DNA of 64,000 nt from JAGOEY01 sp017997515 (GTDB lineage: Bacteria; Pseudomonadota; Gammaproteobacteria; Burkholderiales; Burkholderiaceae_C), in contig CP111109.1 in the NCBI GenBank assembly GCA_026314275.1, forward strand, positions 496,001 through 560,000, given 5' to 3'. Positions within the stretch are counted from its first letter, which is position 1. Each line of letters starts with the position of its first letter. Under the pieces are notes generated by a model that was not told where the DNA came from, ran no database searches, and saw nothing but the letters and a program-made list of their open reading frames with translations. The position numbers and the translations under genes are program-made. Shown one piece after another: positions 1 to 8,700 of this stretch.

Positions 1-185
1 TCTGCACCAGGCACCGGGCGCAGCTCACCCGTGGCCTGCCAATGCACCAAGGCACCTTCGGATGGGCCTTGGGCCTCTTCCTGCAGGCGCTCGTAGCTTT
101 GGAGCGGCTCATGCCCCTCGCGTGTACCCGCGGCGTCGGTAAATGCCACGATATCCAGATGACCAGCAACAAACTCTTTCTTCAT
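1..185 (-). CDS. yceD: YceD/DUF177 family protein, N-terminal part (runs off left edge)
   Basis: Only the first 61 codons are inside the window, read leftward from ATG at 185. The translation begins MKKEFVAGHLDIV and contains VHWQATGEL, a pattern typical of betaproteobacterial DUF177 (YceD) proteins. YceD is usually encoded just upstream of rpmF and plsX and has been linked to 23S rRNA and fatty-acid gene neighbourhoods. The divergent partner maf starts 25 bp away, and maf-yceD adjacency is common in Burkholderiales, which supports the call. The C-terminal cysteine-containing part lies outside the window. Confidence 0.72.
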   Translation of the reverse strand, partial: MKKEFVAGHLDIVAFTDAAGTREGHEPLQSYERLQEEAQGPSEGALVHWQATGELRPVPGA

Positions 186-210
186 GCGGGCAGTGTAAGA
201 GAATCAAAGC

Positions 211-825
211 ATGTCCGATTTTGATATTGCCAAAACCACATCCCCGGCGAGCAGACTGGTCCTCGGCTCCACCTCCCGTTACCGCCGCGAGCTTATGCAA
301 CGCCTGTGTATTCCCTTCGACGTCGCCGCGCCCGACGTGGACGAAACACCGCAGGACCATGAGTCACCCCACGACCTGGCCTGCCGTCTGGCCCTGGCCA
401 AAGCCCGTGCCGTGGCCGCACTACACCCTGACGCTGTGGTGATTGGCTCCGACCAGGTGGCCGACCTGGACGGGGAGCCGCTCGGCAAACCCGGCACCCA
501 TGAGCGTGCCGTGGCCCAGTTGCAGCGTATGCGCGGCCGGACGGTGGTGTTCCAGACGGCAGTGGCGGTGGTGTGCCAGAACACCGGTTTTGCGCAGACC
601 GACCTGGCTGCGGTGCGGGTGGTGTTCCGCAACCTGAGTGACGCAGAAATCGAGACCTACCTGCGCACCGAACAACCGTACGACTGCGCTGGCAGCGCCA
701 AAAGTGAAGGCCTGGGTATTGCCCTGCTCGAATCCATCGACAACGACGACCCGACCGCACTGGTGGGCCTGCCGCTGATCCGCACCTGCCGCATGCTGCG
801 AGCGGCGGGCCTCCCCATCCTCTGA
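211..825 (+). CDS. yceF: Maf-like nucleotide pyrophosphatase, YceF type
   Basis: The 204-aa product is a cytoplasmic Maf/HAM1-fold nucleotide pyrophosphatase. Enzymes of the YceF branch hydrolyse 7-methyl-GTP to 7-methyl-GMP and pyrophosphate and are thought to clear modified nucleotides. The Maf signature LVLGSTSRYRREL lies at residues 17-29, followed by PDVDET near residue 41 and GSDQVADLDG near residue 78. The CAGSAKSEGLGI segment toward the C-terminus fits the family. Length matches the usual 190-205 aa. The start at 211 keeps the full first strand. The gene is divergent from yceD and is followed 6 bp later by an RsmI-like methylase gene, so the two are probably cotranscribed. Substrate class is inferred from the subfamily and the neighbourhood. 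Confidence 0.88.
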   Translation: MSDFDIAKTTSPASRLVLGSTSRYRRELMQRLCIPFDVAAPDVDETPQDHESPHDLACRLALAKARAVAALHPDAVVIGSDQVADLDGEPLGKPGTHERAVAQLQRMRGRTVVFQTAVAVVCQNTGFAQTDLAAVRVVFRNLSDAEIETYLRTEQPYDCAGSAKSEGLGIALLESIDNDDPTALVGLPLIRTCRMLRAAGLPIL

Positions 826-831
826 CATGCC

Positions 832-1617
832 ATGACAGCTCCTTCATCCGCCACAACCCAGCCCGGCACGCTGTACCTCGTCCCCGCACCGCTCGACTTC
901 GGTTGCGCCAGCCAATCGCCGCTGGACAACAGCATGCCTGCGGGCACCTTGGCCGTGGCCGCACGGCTGCAACACTGGGTGTGTGAGAACGCCAAAAGCA
1001 CCCGCGCCTACCTGAAACGGGTGGACGTATCCCACCCGCTGGCCCATACGCTGCAAACATTAAATTTGCAGGAATTGCCCCGTGAAGTGCACAAAAAAGG
1101 GGACCATACCGGCAACTTCGACGCCCGTCCCTTGCTGGCCCCCGCGCTGCAAGGGCACGACATGGGCCTGGTGAGTGAAGCGGGTATGCCGGCAATAGCT
1201 GACCCAGGCAGTTCCGTCGTGCGGGCAGCCCATGAACTAGGCGTGCCGGTGGTGCCGCTGGTGGGCCCGGTGTCGCTGCTGCTGGCGCTGGCGGCCAGTG
1301 GGCTGAACGGGCAAAACTTTGCTTTTGTGGGTTACCTGCCGCAGGACGCGGCAGAACGGGCCCAGCGCATCCGCGAACTGGAAGCATTGGCGCTGCGCCA
1401 TGGGCAAACCCAGATGTTCATCGAGACGCCCTACCGCAATGCCGTGCTGCTGCAGGCACTGCTGCAAACGCTGCAGCCCCACACCCGCCTGTCCGCCAGC
1501 ACCGGGCTGACACTGGACACAGCCCGCACCCACAGCATGACCGTCAAAAGCTGGAAACAAACCGCAGGTGCCGCGCCGGACAACAACACACCCGCAGTGT
1601 TTTTGATCGGCCGCTGA
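832..1617 (+). CDS. SAM-dependent methyltransferase, tetrapyrrole-methylase fold (RsmI-like)
   Basis: The product of 261 aa belongs to the tetrapyrrole (corrin/porphyrin) methylase superfamily. It opens with GTLYLVPAPL, the family's first strand, and carries SEAGMPAIADPGSSVVRAAH, the SAM-binding core also found in RsmI. These features are followed by VPLVGPVSLLLALAASGL and FVGYLP. RsmI itself 2'-O-methylates C1402 of 16S rRNA. This shorter divergent paralogue is common next to maf in Comamonadaceae, and its RNA substrate is not established. It starts 6 bp after maf. It faces the S49 peptidase gene, with a repeat element in the convergent gap. Confidence 0.82.
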   Translation: MTAPSSATTQPGTLYLVPAPLDFGCASQSPLDNSMPAGTLAVAARLQHWVCENAKSTRAYLKRVDVSHPLAHTLQTLNLQELPREVHKKGDHTGNFDARPLLAPALQGHDMGLVSEAGMPAIADPGSSVVRAAHELGVPVVPLVGPVSLLLALAASGLNGQNFAFVGYLPQDAAERAQRIRELEALALRHGQTQMFIETPYRNAVLLQALLQTLQPHTRLSASTGLTLDTARTHSMTVKSWKQTAGAAPDNNTPAVFLIGR

Positions 1618-1717
1618 CCTCCACCGGCCACCGCGCCGCCTTAACTTTCATGAATGGTGACGCCCCGGATGATGAAACACTCCGCGTGAGGTGGGCATGC
1701 CTTGACCAGGGCACCCG

Positions 1718-1790
1718 TGGAACTGGCTCCGCCAGGCCACCAGGTGCGCCCCCTTGAGGGGGAGGCGCCGCAGGCGCTTCGGGGGTGTTT
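1718..1790 (-). repeat. 3'-end GC-rich repeat element, copy A
   Basis: This sequence lies a few bases beyond the stop codon of the S49 peptidase gene. On the plus strand it reads GGAACTGGCTCCGCCAGGCC, then CGCCCCCTTGAGGGGG, then a GGGGGTG block. The CCCCCTTGAGGGGG part is a self-complementary hairpin. Two related copies occur at 26579-26632 and 55661-55742, each in the same orientation and each directly after a stop codon. It may act as a transcript-end structure, which is inference. Confidence 0.75.
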
Positions 1791-1794
1791 CACA

Positions 1795-2838
1795 TTAACG
1801 GACAGCAGGCAAGCTCTTGAGCGCGTGGAAAGCGCCCTCACCCATCGCGGCACCAAAACGTTTGGCCAGCCGCTCGGCCACGTTGTCGCGGCGGGTGTAG
1901 TCGATGATTTCTTCGGCCTTGACCACTTCACGCGCCACATAGTCGAGGTTGCCCAGGTGGTCGGCCAGCCCCATGTCGATGGCCTGCTGGCCGGTCCAGA
2001 ACAGGCCGCTGAAGGTTTCAGGTGTGGTCTTGAGGCGATCGCCCCGGCCCTTTTTCACCACGTCGATGAACTGCTGGTGGATCTGGTTCAGCATGGTCTG
2101 GGCAAATTCGCGCTGTTTTTCGGTCTGGGGGCTGAACGGGTCCATAAAACCCTTGTTTTCACCTGCGGTGAGCAAACGGCGCTCCACACCCAGTTTGTCC
2201 ATCAGGCCCGTGAAGCCAAAACCGTCCATCAGCACACCAATGCTGCCCACGATGCTGGCTTTGTCGACGTAGATGTCGTCGGCCGCCGCGGCGATGTAGT
2301 ACGCGGCCGAAGCACAGGTTTCTTCCACCACGGCGTACACAGGTTTCTTGTGTTTTTCTTTCAGGCGCAGGATTTCGTCGTTGATGATGCCAGCCTGCAC
2401 CGGGCTGCCGCCGGGTGAGTTGATCAGCAGCACCACCGCCTGGGAGCCTTCGTCTTCAAAGGCGCTGCGCATGGACGCGACTACAAACTCGGCGCTGGCG
2501 TCGGCACCCGACGCAATTTCACCCTTGATTTCGACCACGGCGGTGTGGGCGGTGGTGGGGTCGGTGCGGCTTGCGGAGCCTTGGTGGAACAGCACAAACG
2601 CTAGCACGCCAAAAATGGTGAGCCAGGTCAAACGGAAGAATATCTTCCAGCGGCGCGCGGCGCGCTGCTCGTTGAGGGCGGCAAAAGCCAGCCGCTCCAG
2701 CGCGCTGCGCTCCCAACCCTCTGCGGGATGGGGGGTGTCTTTTGCTTCTTTTTTCATAGCTGCCTGCGCAGTATGGATGGGCGCTTCAGGCATATTTTTC
2801 TCTGAATCAGGGGAGGCAGGCTGGTCGGAATCAGGCAT
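1795..2838 (-). CDS. S49 family serine peptidase (SppA/SohB-like)
   Basis: The product of 347 aa is a membrane-anchored protease of the signal-peptide-peptidase A type, which degrades cleaved signal peptides or misfolded membrane proteins. One hydrophobic segment at about residues 66-86 should anchor it in the inner membrane with the catalytic domain outside. Family motifs are INSPGGSPVQAG (139-150), TCASAAYYIA with probable nucleophile Ser177, and VDKASIVGSIGV with probable base Lys193. An in-frame extension upstream exists, but it lies inside the Rieske gene. The ATG at 2838 sits one base after the Rieske stop, so the two are likely coupled. Codons about 13-32 overlap a dispersed repeat. 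The first 40 residues are low in conservation and probably disordered. Confidence 0.87.
   Translation of the reverse strand: MPDSDQPASPDSEKNMPEAPIHTAQAAMKKEAKDTPHPAEGWERSALERLAFAALNEQRAARRWKIFFRLTWLTIFGVLAFVLFHQGSASRTDPTTAHTAVVEIKGEIASGADASAEFVVASMRSAFEDEGSQAVVLLINSPGGSPVQAGIINDEILRLKEKHKKPVYAVVEETCASAAYYIAAAADDIYVDKASIVGSIGVLMDGFGFTGLMDKLGVERRLLTAGENKGFMDPFSPQTEKQREFAQTMLNQIHQQFIDVVKKGRGDRLKTTPETFSGLFWTGQQAIDMGLADHLGNLDYVAREVVKAEEIIDYTRRDNVAERLAKRFGAAMGEGAFHALKSLPAVR
2744..2800 (-). repeat. Dispersed CAGCTAT repeat, copy inside the S49 peptidase gene
   Basis: The stretch contains ATAGCTGCCTGCGC and GGATGGGCGCTTCAGGCATA. It matches the inverse of the dispersed repeat seen best at 5521, 38755 and 60560. 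It is translated as part of the disordered N-terminus of the S49 peptidase. The match is moderate. Confidence 0.5.
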
Positions 2839-2839
2839 A

Positions 2840-3205
2840 TCAGAACTCGACGGGATGGAGATTGAAGGCAGTATGCCAGTGCACCACACCGTCCCGTTCG
2901 GACAGGGTGATTTTCGCCAGACTGCCCCGGCAGGGCCCACCGGCACAGGCACCGGTATCGGGGCTGTATGCGGCCCCGTGGGTTGCACACAAGAGCCAGC
3001 GCCCGGTGTCGTCGAAGAACTGGTCGGGCTGGTAGTCCATCTCCATCGGGATATGGGTACAGCGGTTCACATAGGCGTGGGCCTGGCCCTTGAAGCGGAT
3101 CGCAAACGCGCGGCAGGTTTGGCCGCCAAAGAGCACATCAAACGGCACAGCGCGCCCGCCTTCGACCAGGTCACGGCTATTACACAGGGGCAAGGTGGTG
3201 TCCAT
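2840..3205 (-). CDS. Rieske [2Fe-2S] domain protein
   Basis: The product of 121 aa is a single-domain Rieske ferredoxin, an electron carrier with a His2Cys2-bound 2Fe-2S cluster. The ligands are visible as Cys49-Thr-His51 (CTHIP) and Cys73-Ala-Thr-His76 (CATHG), the expected CxH...CxxH arrangement. No signal peptide or membrane segment is seen, so a cytoplasmic protein is expected. The start at 3205 (MDTTLPLC) gives the normal domain length. An open frame upstream to 3466 runs through a palindromic repeat and is rejected. It lies upstream of and adjacent to the S49 peptidase gene, and this pairing is frequent in Comamonadaceae. Its partner oxidoreductase is unknown. Confidence 0.87.
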   Translation of the reverse strand: MDTTLPLCNSRDLVEGGRAVPFDVLFGGQTCRAFAIRFKGQAHAYVNRCTHIPMEMDYQPDQFFDDTGRWLLCATHGAAYSPDTGACAGGPCRGSLAKITLSERDGVVHWHTAFNLHPVEF

Positions 3206-3517
3206 GTCAGTTTGTGTTGTGTGGTACGTCTGGGATGCGTGCCAAGAACACCGGGCAGCCCCCTCCGCGAATGTCCCCCGGCTGCGCCTCCTCCTTGATT
3301 TCGCTACGGAGGCCGCCCGGCGCCCTCGGCACGGGACACGCTGTGGTGTGACGGCCGATAACCCACCGCCCCACCAGATCATGTCGATGGCGCGCTCTGT
3401 TGCGCGAAGTAAAGGAGGAGGCCGCAGGCCGGGGGACATTCGCGCAGCAGAGTGCGCCGTCGGCATGATCCCGCGCCAACCCCACCAGAACGCCGCACAT
3501 AGGTTGCATCCGGGCCT
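3206..3517. other. 312-bp intergenic region with a large palindromic repeat
   Basis: No convincing gene is present. The region contains two inverted copies of a GCGAATGTCCCCCGG-type block, at about 3265-3310 and 3400-3448. The second copy sits in a 94-bp imperfect palindrome at 3377-3470, bounded by GATCATG and CATGATC. It probably also carries the promoter of the Rieske-S49 pair. Confidence 0.7.
3377..3470. repeat. 94-bp imperfect palindrome (REP/MITE-like)
   Basis: The left arm GATCATGTCGATGGCGCGCT pairs with the right arm AGTGCGCCGTCGGCATGATC over about 29 bp with roughly five mismatches. The loop carries AAAGGAGGAGGCC and GGGGGACATTCGCG. A second inverted copy of the loop sequence lies at 3265-3310. 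This is the architecture of a REP pair or of a non-autonomous hairpin element. Confidence 0.7.
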
Positions 3518-4201
3518 TCAAGCGTTACGCAGCAACCAGTCGTGTAAGTCGGGCACGGAATGGGCGACATGTAAAGGTTTCAGCGCCTGAAACCCCTCCA
3601 CCGTATGTGCCCCATAACTGACTCCCACACTCGCGCACCCTGCATTCACAGCCATTTGCAAATCATGCGTGGTGTCGCCGATCATCAGCACCCGCTCGGG
3701 TGCCACACCAAATTCCTGCATCAGCTCGTGCAGCATCATCGGATGGGGCTTGCCTGCGGTTTCATCGGCAGTGCGGGAGCCGTCAAACATACCGGCCAGT
3801 TCCACCGTGTGCAGGGCTTCGTCCAGACCCCGGCGGCTTTTGCCGGTGGCCACGGTCAGCAGGTGCTGACGCGCCTTCAGGGCGTCGAGCATCGGCAACA
3901 CACCCTTGAACAAGGCCAGGTCGTCCTGGTGTTTGATGTAGTGGTAACGGTAGCGGTTGCCCAGCTCCGGGTACTTTTCAGGCGGCACGTCCGGTGCCGC
4001 GTGGGCCAGCGCCTGCATCAGCGCCATACCAATCACATAGGCTGCGGCCTCGTCGCTAGGCCGGGCACCACCCACATCCACCACCGCCTCCTGGATACAA
4101 CGCACGATGATTTGGGTGGAGTCGAACAAGGTGCCGTCCCAATCGAAGGCAATCAGGTCGAAGGCACGCGGGCGCGCGAAGTCAGGGCTTGGGACGGACA
4201 T
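3518..4201 (-). CDS. HAD-IA family phosphatase (phosphoglycolate phosphatase-like)
   Basis: The product of 227 aa is a haloacid-dehalogenase superfamily hydrolase. Motif I is FDWDGTLFDST with nucleophile Asp20 and Asp22. The ATGKSRRGLDEAL segment supplies motif II, Lys comes from the AGKPHP region, and GDTTHDLQMAVNAG is motif III. The cap is helical, as in Gph and PpaX. Such enzymes remove phosphate from small metabolites, but the substrate cannot be read from sequence. The start at 4201 overlaps the end of rluC by 20 bp on the same strand, giving an rluC-HAD operon that is common in beta- and gammaproteobacteria. The longer upstream reading lies inside rluC and is rejected. Confidence 0.88.
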   Translation of the reverse strand: MSVPSPDFARPRAFDLIAFDWDGTLFDSTQIIVRCIQEAVVDVGGARPSDEAAAYVIGMALMQALAHAAPDVPPEKYPELGNRYRYHYIKHQDDLALFKGVLPMLDALKARQHLLTVATGKSRRGLDEALHTVELAGMFDGSRTADETAGKPHPMMLHELMQEFGVAPERVLMIGDTTHDLQMAVNAGCASVGVSYGAHTVEGFQALKPLHVAHSVPDLHDWLLRNA

Positions 4202-5207
4202 CGTCTGGAACCAATCGGGCAAGTTCAGGGGGTAGAGGGCAGAGCAGCTCGTGGCGCTCAGCCGTGAGGGGGTGGTTGAACTGTAACCGCCACGCATGCA
4301 GGAACATCCGTTTGAGCACCTGCTTCTGCAGGACTTTGTTCAGCTCGAAGTCGCCGTATTTGTCGTCGCCCGCAATCGGGTGGCCGCTGGACGCCATGTG
4401 TACGCGAATCTGGTGCGTGCGCCCGGTTTTGATGGTCACCTCCAACAGCGACAGCTCCGGCAACCCCTGCGCGGGTTGGGCTGGCAAACGCTGGCGCACC
4501 TTGACCAGGCTCACGGAATGCATGGCGTCCGGGTGGTCTTTGGCTACCACCTTGACGCGCCGCTCACCGTCGGGCAACAGGTATTTGTGCAGCGGGGTGT
4601 CGATCACCTTGCGGTTGGCCGCCCAATGGCCTTGCACCAGCGCCAGGTAGGTTTTGCCGGTTTCGCGTTCGCGGAACTGGTCTTGTAGATTCGTCAACGC
4701 CGAGCGCTTCTTGGCCAGCAGCAGGATGCCGCTGGTGTCGCGGTCCAGCCGATGCACCAGTTCCAGAAAACGGGCCTGGGGCCGGGCCTGTCGCAATTGT
4801 TCAATCACCCCAAAACTCACCCCACTGCCGCCATGCACCGCCACACCGGCAGGTTTGTCGATGGCGAGCAGATGGTCGTCCTCAAACAGCACCGGAAATT
4901 CGCGCGCAGGTGCAGGTTTTTCGAGCTTCTCGGCAATTTTGTCGGACACCCGCACCGGCGGCACACGCACTGTGTCCCCTATTTCCACCCGGGTGTCGGC
5001 GGCGGCGCGGCCTTTGTTGATACGCACCTCACCACTGCGGATGATGCGGTACACGTGGGTCTTGGGCACCCCTTTCAGGATACGCAACAGGAAGTTGTCG
5101 AGGCGCTGGCCTGCGGAATCTTCATCAACGACCACCTGCTGAACGGAGGGCGCGGTGGCAGCGGGTGAGGCGGGGGACGGCGAATTGGCCTCTATAATGT
5201 GTTTCAC
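4182..5207 (-). CDS. rluC: 23S rRNA pseudouridine synthase RluC
   Basis: The product of 341 aa converts specific uridines of 23S rRNA (955, 2504 and 2580 in E. coli) to pseudouridine. An N-terminal S4 RNA-binding domain at about residues 30-95 includes RLDNFLLRILKGVPKTHVYR and SGEVRINKGR. It is followed by the RluA-type catalytic domain, where HRLDRDTSG holds the catalytic Asp. IKTGRTHQIRVH and HPIAGDDKYGD are further family motifs. Translation appears to start at a GTG (5207). It is divergent from rne, the standard arrangement in proteobacteria, and overlaps the downstream HAD gene. Confidence 0.94.
   Translation of the reverse strand: MKHIIEANSPSPASPAATAPSVQQVVVDEDSAGQRLDNFLLRILKGVPKTHVYRIIRSGEVRINKGRAAADTRVEIGDTVRVPPVRVSDKIAEKLEKPAPAREFPVLFEDDHLLAIDKPAGVAVHGGSGVSFGVIEQLRQARPQARFLELVHRLDRDTSGILLLAKKRSALTNLQDQFRERETGKTYLALVQGHWAANRKVIDTPLHKYLLPDGERRVKVVAKDHPDAMHSVSLVKVRQRLPAQPAQGLPELSLLEVTIKTGRTHQIRVHMASSGHPIAGDDKYGDFELNKVLQKQVLKRMFLHAWRLQFNHPLTAERHELLCPLPPELARLVPDDVRPKP
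5193..5198 (+). promoter_or_regulatory. Candidate -10 box of the rne promoter, inside the rluC start
   Basis: A perfect TATAAT lies on the plus strand at the first codons of divergent rluC. No good -35 is present at 17 bp, so the match is to the -10 only. If used, rne mRNA would have a leader of about 540 nt. Confidence 0.35.
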
Positions 5208-5746
5208 TAGCGCGACGCTGTAAGTGGTTGATTTTTCTGGAGTTTAGTCCAGTCACTCTCTTCCCACCCCGACAGGCGCTGGAAAAGGTCGATGCCACCG
5301 CACGGTGACGCCAGTAAACCCCAGGCCAGATGCCTTGGGTGACAGGTGCACCCCAACGGATGGACCGGCACTTTGAAACACCGAACCGGAATACCCCAAG
5401 CCTGCACATGGCCGCACCGCGAACGTGCTGCAGGCGGATCGAAACGAGACATTTGTGTTGTTGGCCCTGATTCACACCCTCTGGCGGTGGCTTATGCCCC
5501 CGCCTTTTGGCGTTGATTCGGCTCTAGCGCCCGTACCACGGGCGAATCATGCTATATATTCTGTAGCGATCCAGCACCCACTGCGCCTCGTCCCCATCCA
5601 CGCGCCCCCCCACCCCTGCTGGCGAGCTAGAAGCTCTGCCCGCCCTGGTGACCTGCGGCAATTCCTTTCGTTTCAAAGCGTCAGTTCTTGGCATCGTGCG
5701 CCCGACAAGGGCATGTTTGACGACATAGAACACGAAGGAACGCATC
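5208..5746 (+). other. 539-bp leader region of rne
   Basis: No convincing gene lies here. In E. coli the long 5' leader of rne carries hairpins through which RNase E autoregulates its own mRNA. A leader of this length in the same place suggests a comparable role, which is inference. The region holds one good copy of the dispersed repeat (5521-5569). A weak 81-codon frame on the minus strand ends at rluC with a TAGTG overlap; it has no ribosome site and no recognised family. Confidence 0.5.
5521..5569 (+). repeat. Dispersed CAGCTAT repeat, copy upstream of rne
   Basis: The sequence contains GGCTCTAGCGCCCG, a GGGCG core, GCTATATATT and TGTAGCGA. It is collinear with the copies at 38755 and 60560. 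It lies in the leader of rne, about 180 bp before the start codon. Confidence 0.75.
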
Positions 5747-8700
5747 ATGAAGCGGATGCTGATCAATGCCACGCAGGCCGAAGAACGCCGCCTGGCCATC
5801 GTCGATGGACAAAAACTCCTCGACTACGAAATCGAAATCGAAGGGCGCGAACAGCGCAAGGGCAATATCTACAAGGCCGTCGTTACCCGCGTCGAGCCTT
5901 CGCTGGAAGCCTGCTTCGTGGACTACGGCGAAGACCGCCACGGTTTCCTGCCATTCAAGGAAATCTCGCGCCAGTATTTCGCCGAAGGTGTGTCGGTCAG
6001 CCAGGCCCGCATCAACGATGTGATCCGTGAAGGCCAGGAACTGGTCGTCCAGGTCGAAAAAGAAGAACGTGGCAACAAGGGCGCAGCCCTGACCACCTTT
6101 GTCTCGCTGGCCGGTCGTTATGTGGTGCTGATGCCGAACAACCCCCGTGGTGGTGGTGTGTCGCGCCGCATCGAAGGCGAAGACCGCGCCGAGCTCAAGG
6201 AAAACATGGACCAGCTGGAGTACCCCAAGGGTGCCAGCATCATCGCCCGCACCGCAGGCATCGGCCGCTCAGCGCCCGAACTGCAGTGGGACCTGAACTA
6301 CCTGCTCAAGCTCTGGTCCGCCATTGACGGCGCAGCCAAGGGCGGCAAGGGTGCCTTCCTGATTTACCAGGAATCGAGCCTGGTGATCCGCGCGATCCGC
6401 GACTACTTCAACCACGACATAGGCGACATCCTGATCGACACCGACGACATTTACGAGCAGGCCCAGCAGTTCATGGCGCATGTGATGCCCGAACATGCCG
6501 CCCGCGTGAAGCGTTACCGCGACGACGCGGCGCTGTTCAGCCGCTTCCAGATCGAGCACCAGATCGAGTCCGCCTATGCCCGCACCGTGAGCCTGCCTTC
6601 GGGCGGCGCCATCGTGATCGACCACACCGAAGCGCTGGTGTCCATCGACGTGAACTCGGCCCGCGCCATCAAGGGCGGCGACATCGAAGAAACCGCCACC
6701 CGCACCAACCTGGAAGCCGCTGACGAAGTGGCCCGCCAGATGCGCCTGCGCGACCTGGGCGGCCTGATCGTCATCGACTTCATCGACATGGAAGAGTCGA
6801 AGAACCGCCGCGAAGTGGAAAACCGCCTGCGCGACGCGCTGCGCCAGGACCGCGCCCGTGTGCAGTTCGGCACGATCAGCAAGTTCGGCCTGATGGAAAT
6901 GAGCCGCCAGCGCCTAAAGCCTGCGCTGTCGGAAGGTTCGTCCATCCCCTGCCCCCGTTGCGGCGGCTCGGGCCACATCCGCGACACCGAATCGTCGGCG
7001 CTGCAAATTTTGCGCATCATCCAGGAAGAGTCCATGAAGGACAACACAGCCTCCGTGCTGTGCCAGGTGCCTGTCGAAGTGGCATCGTTCCTGCTGAACG
7101 AAAAACGCACCGAAATCGCCAAGATCGAACTCAAGCAGCGCATCAACGTGCTGATGGTGCCCAACAAGACGCTGGAAACCCCCAACTACCGTCTGGAACG
7201 CCTGAAACACGACGACCCGCGCCTCGACCAGATCCAGGCCAGCTACAAGATGGCCGAAGAGGTGGAAGACCCCACCGCCGTGACGCGCCGCTCGCAAGAG
7301 CCGACCAACAAACAGACCCCCGTGATCAAGGGTGTGTTGCCTGACGCACCCGCACCGGTTGCAGCCCCCCGCGCCGAAGCGCCTGCAGCGCCCCGTGCCG
7401 CCTCATCGGCACCCGCGCCCGCCAACCGCACGGCCTCTCCTGCCGCCAAGGCGGCCACCGTGGCCGTGGCAGCACCTGTGGCCGTGGGCTTCATGGGCTG
7501 GCTCAAGAGCCTGTTTGGTGCCGCCCCTGCACCCGCGCCCGCACCGGTGGCACCCGCCCCGGCTGCAGCCGCACGCAAGGACGACAAACCCGAAGGCCGC
7601 ACTGGTGGCCGTGATGGCCAGCGCGACGGCCAACGGGGCGACGGACGCCGCGGTGGACGCAACGACCGCAATGACCGCGGTGGTGAACGCAGCGAAACCC
7701 GTGGCAACCGCGACGGCGAAGCCCGCGCACCACGCCCCGAAGGTGACGCCCGCCCCCCACGCGAACCCCGCGAAGGTGACAACCGCAACCGCCGTGGTGG
7801 CCGTGACGGTGAACAACGCGGCGAACGCAGCGACACCCGCAACGCCAACTCCCAGGGCCGCGACGGTGAAGCCCGCGCGCCACGTGACGGCGCAGAAGGC
7901 CGCGACAACCGCGGTGGCCGCAACGAGCCCCGCGAAGTCCGTGAACCACGCGAGCCGCGCGAACCCCGTGAGCCCCGTGCCGACCGCCCCGAAGGTGAAC
8001 GCCGCGAACCGCGTGAACCACGCGACAACCGCGACGGCCGTGCCGAGCGCGCTCCGCGTGAACGCCGCGAGGTGGACTCCCAGAACGCTACTGAAACAGT
8101 AGCTACCACCGCCCAGCTGGCGGGCACTGAAGGCACATTGGATGCTGAAAACGACGCCCAACGCAGCGACCGCGCACCCCGCAACGGTGAACGTGGTGAC
8201 GGTGCCGAAGGTGGCCGCCGTGAACGGGGCCGCCGTGGTGGCCGTGGCCCACGCAACACCGAAGCCGGTGTGGACGCCCAAGGCAACCCGGTAGACGACA
8301 GCCGCGCCCCGGCCCATGCCGATAGCGCAAGTGCTGCTGACGGCGACGCTGGTGAACGCACCGGTGATGCCCCAGGCCAACGCGCTGACGCCCCCGAAGG
8401 TGAAGACCGCCCCCGCCGCTCGCGTGACCGTTATGGCCGTGACCGCCGCGAACGTGGTGACCGCCCACCCCGCGACGGTGCCCAGCCAGAGCGTGATGGC
8501 GACACCGCCGCCCCGGCAGAAGCCGCTGAAGCACCCGCCCAGCCAAGCTACTTCGCCGCGTTCCAGAACGCAGCACCTGCCGCCAGCGTAGCCCCCGTGG
8601 TGGCAGCCGCAGCAGCAGCCACCGCCGTGGCCGCTGTCGCCGTGGCAAGCCGTGCGGAAGCCCCCGTGGCACCGGCCCCTGCGCCAGCACCCGCCGCTGC

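Noticed and set aside
5207..5452. 81-codon minus-strand frame ending at rluC with a TAGTG overlap
   Set aside because: The overlap is suggestive, but there is no ribosome site and no recognised family, and the region is better explained as the rne leader.
5208..5470. RNase P RNA (rnpB) in the rne leader
   Set aside because: An AAACCCC stretch is present, but the conserved GAGGAAAGTCC and other core blocks are missing.
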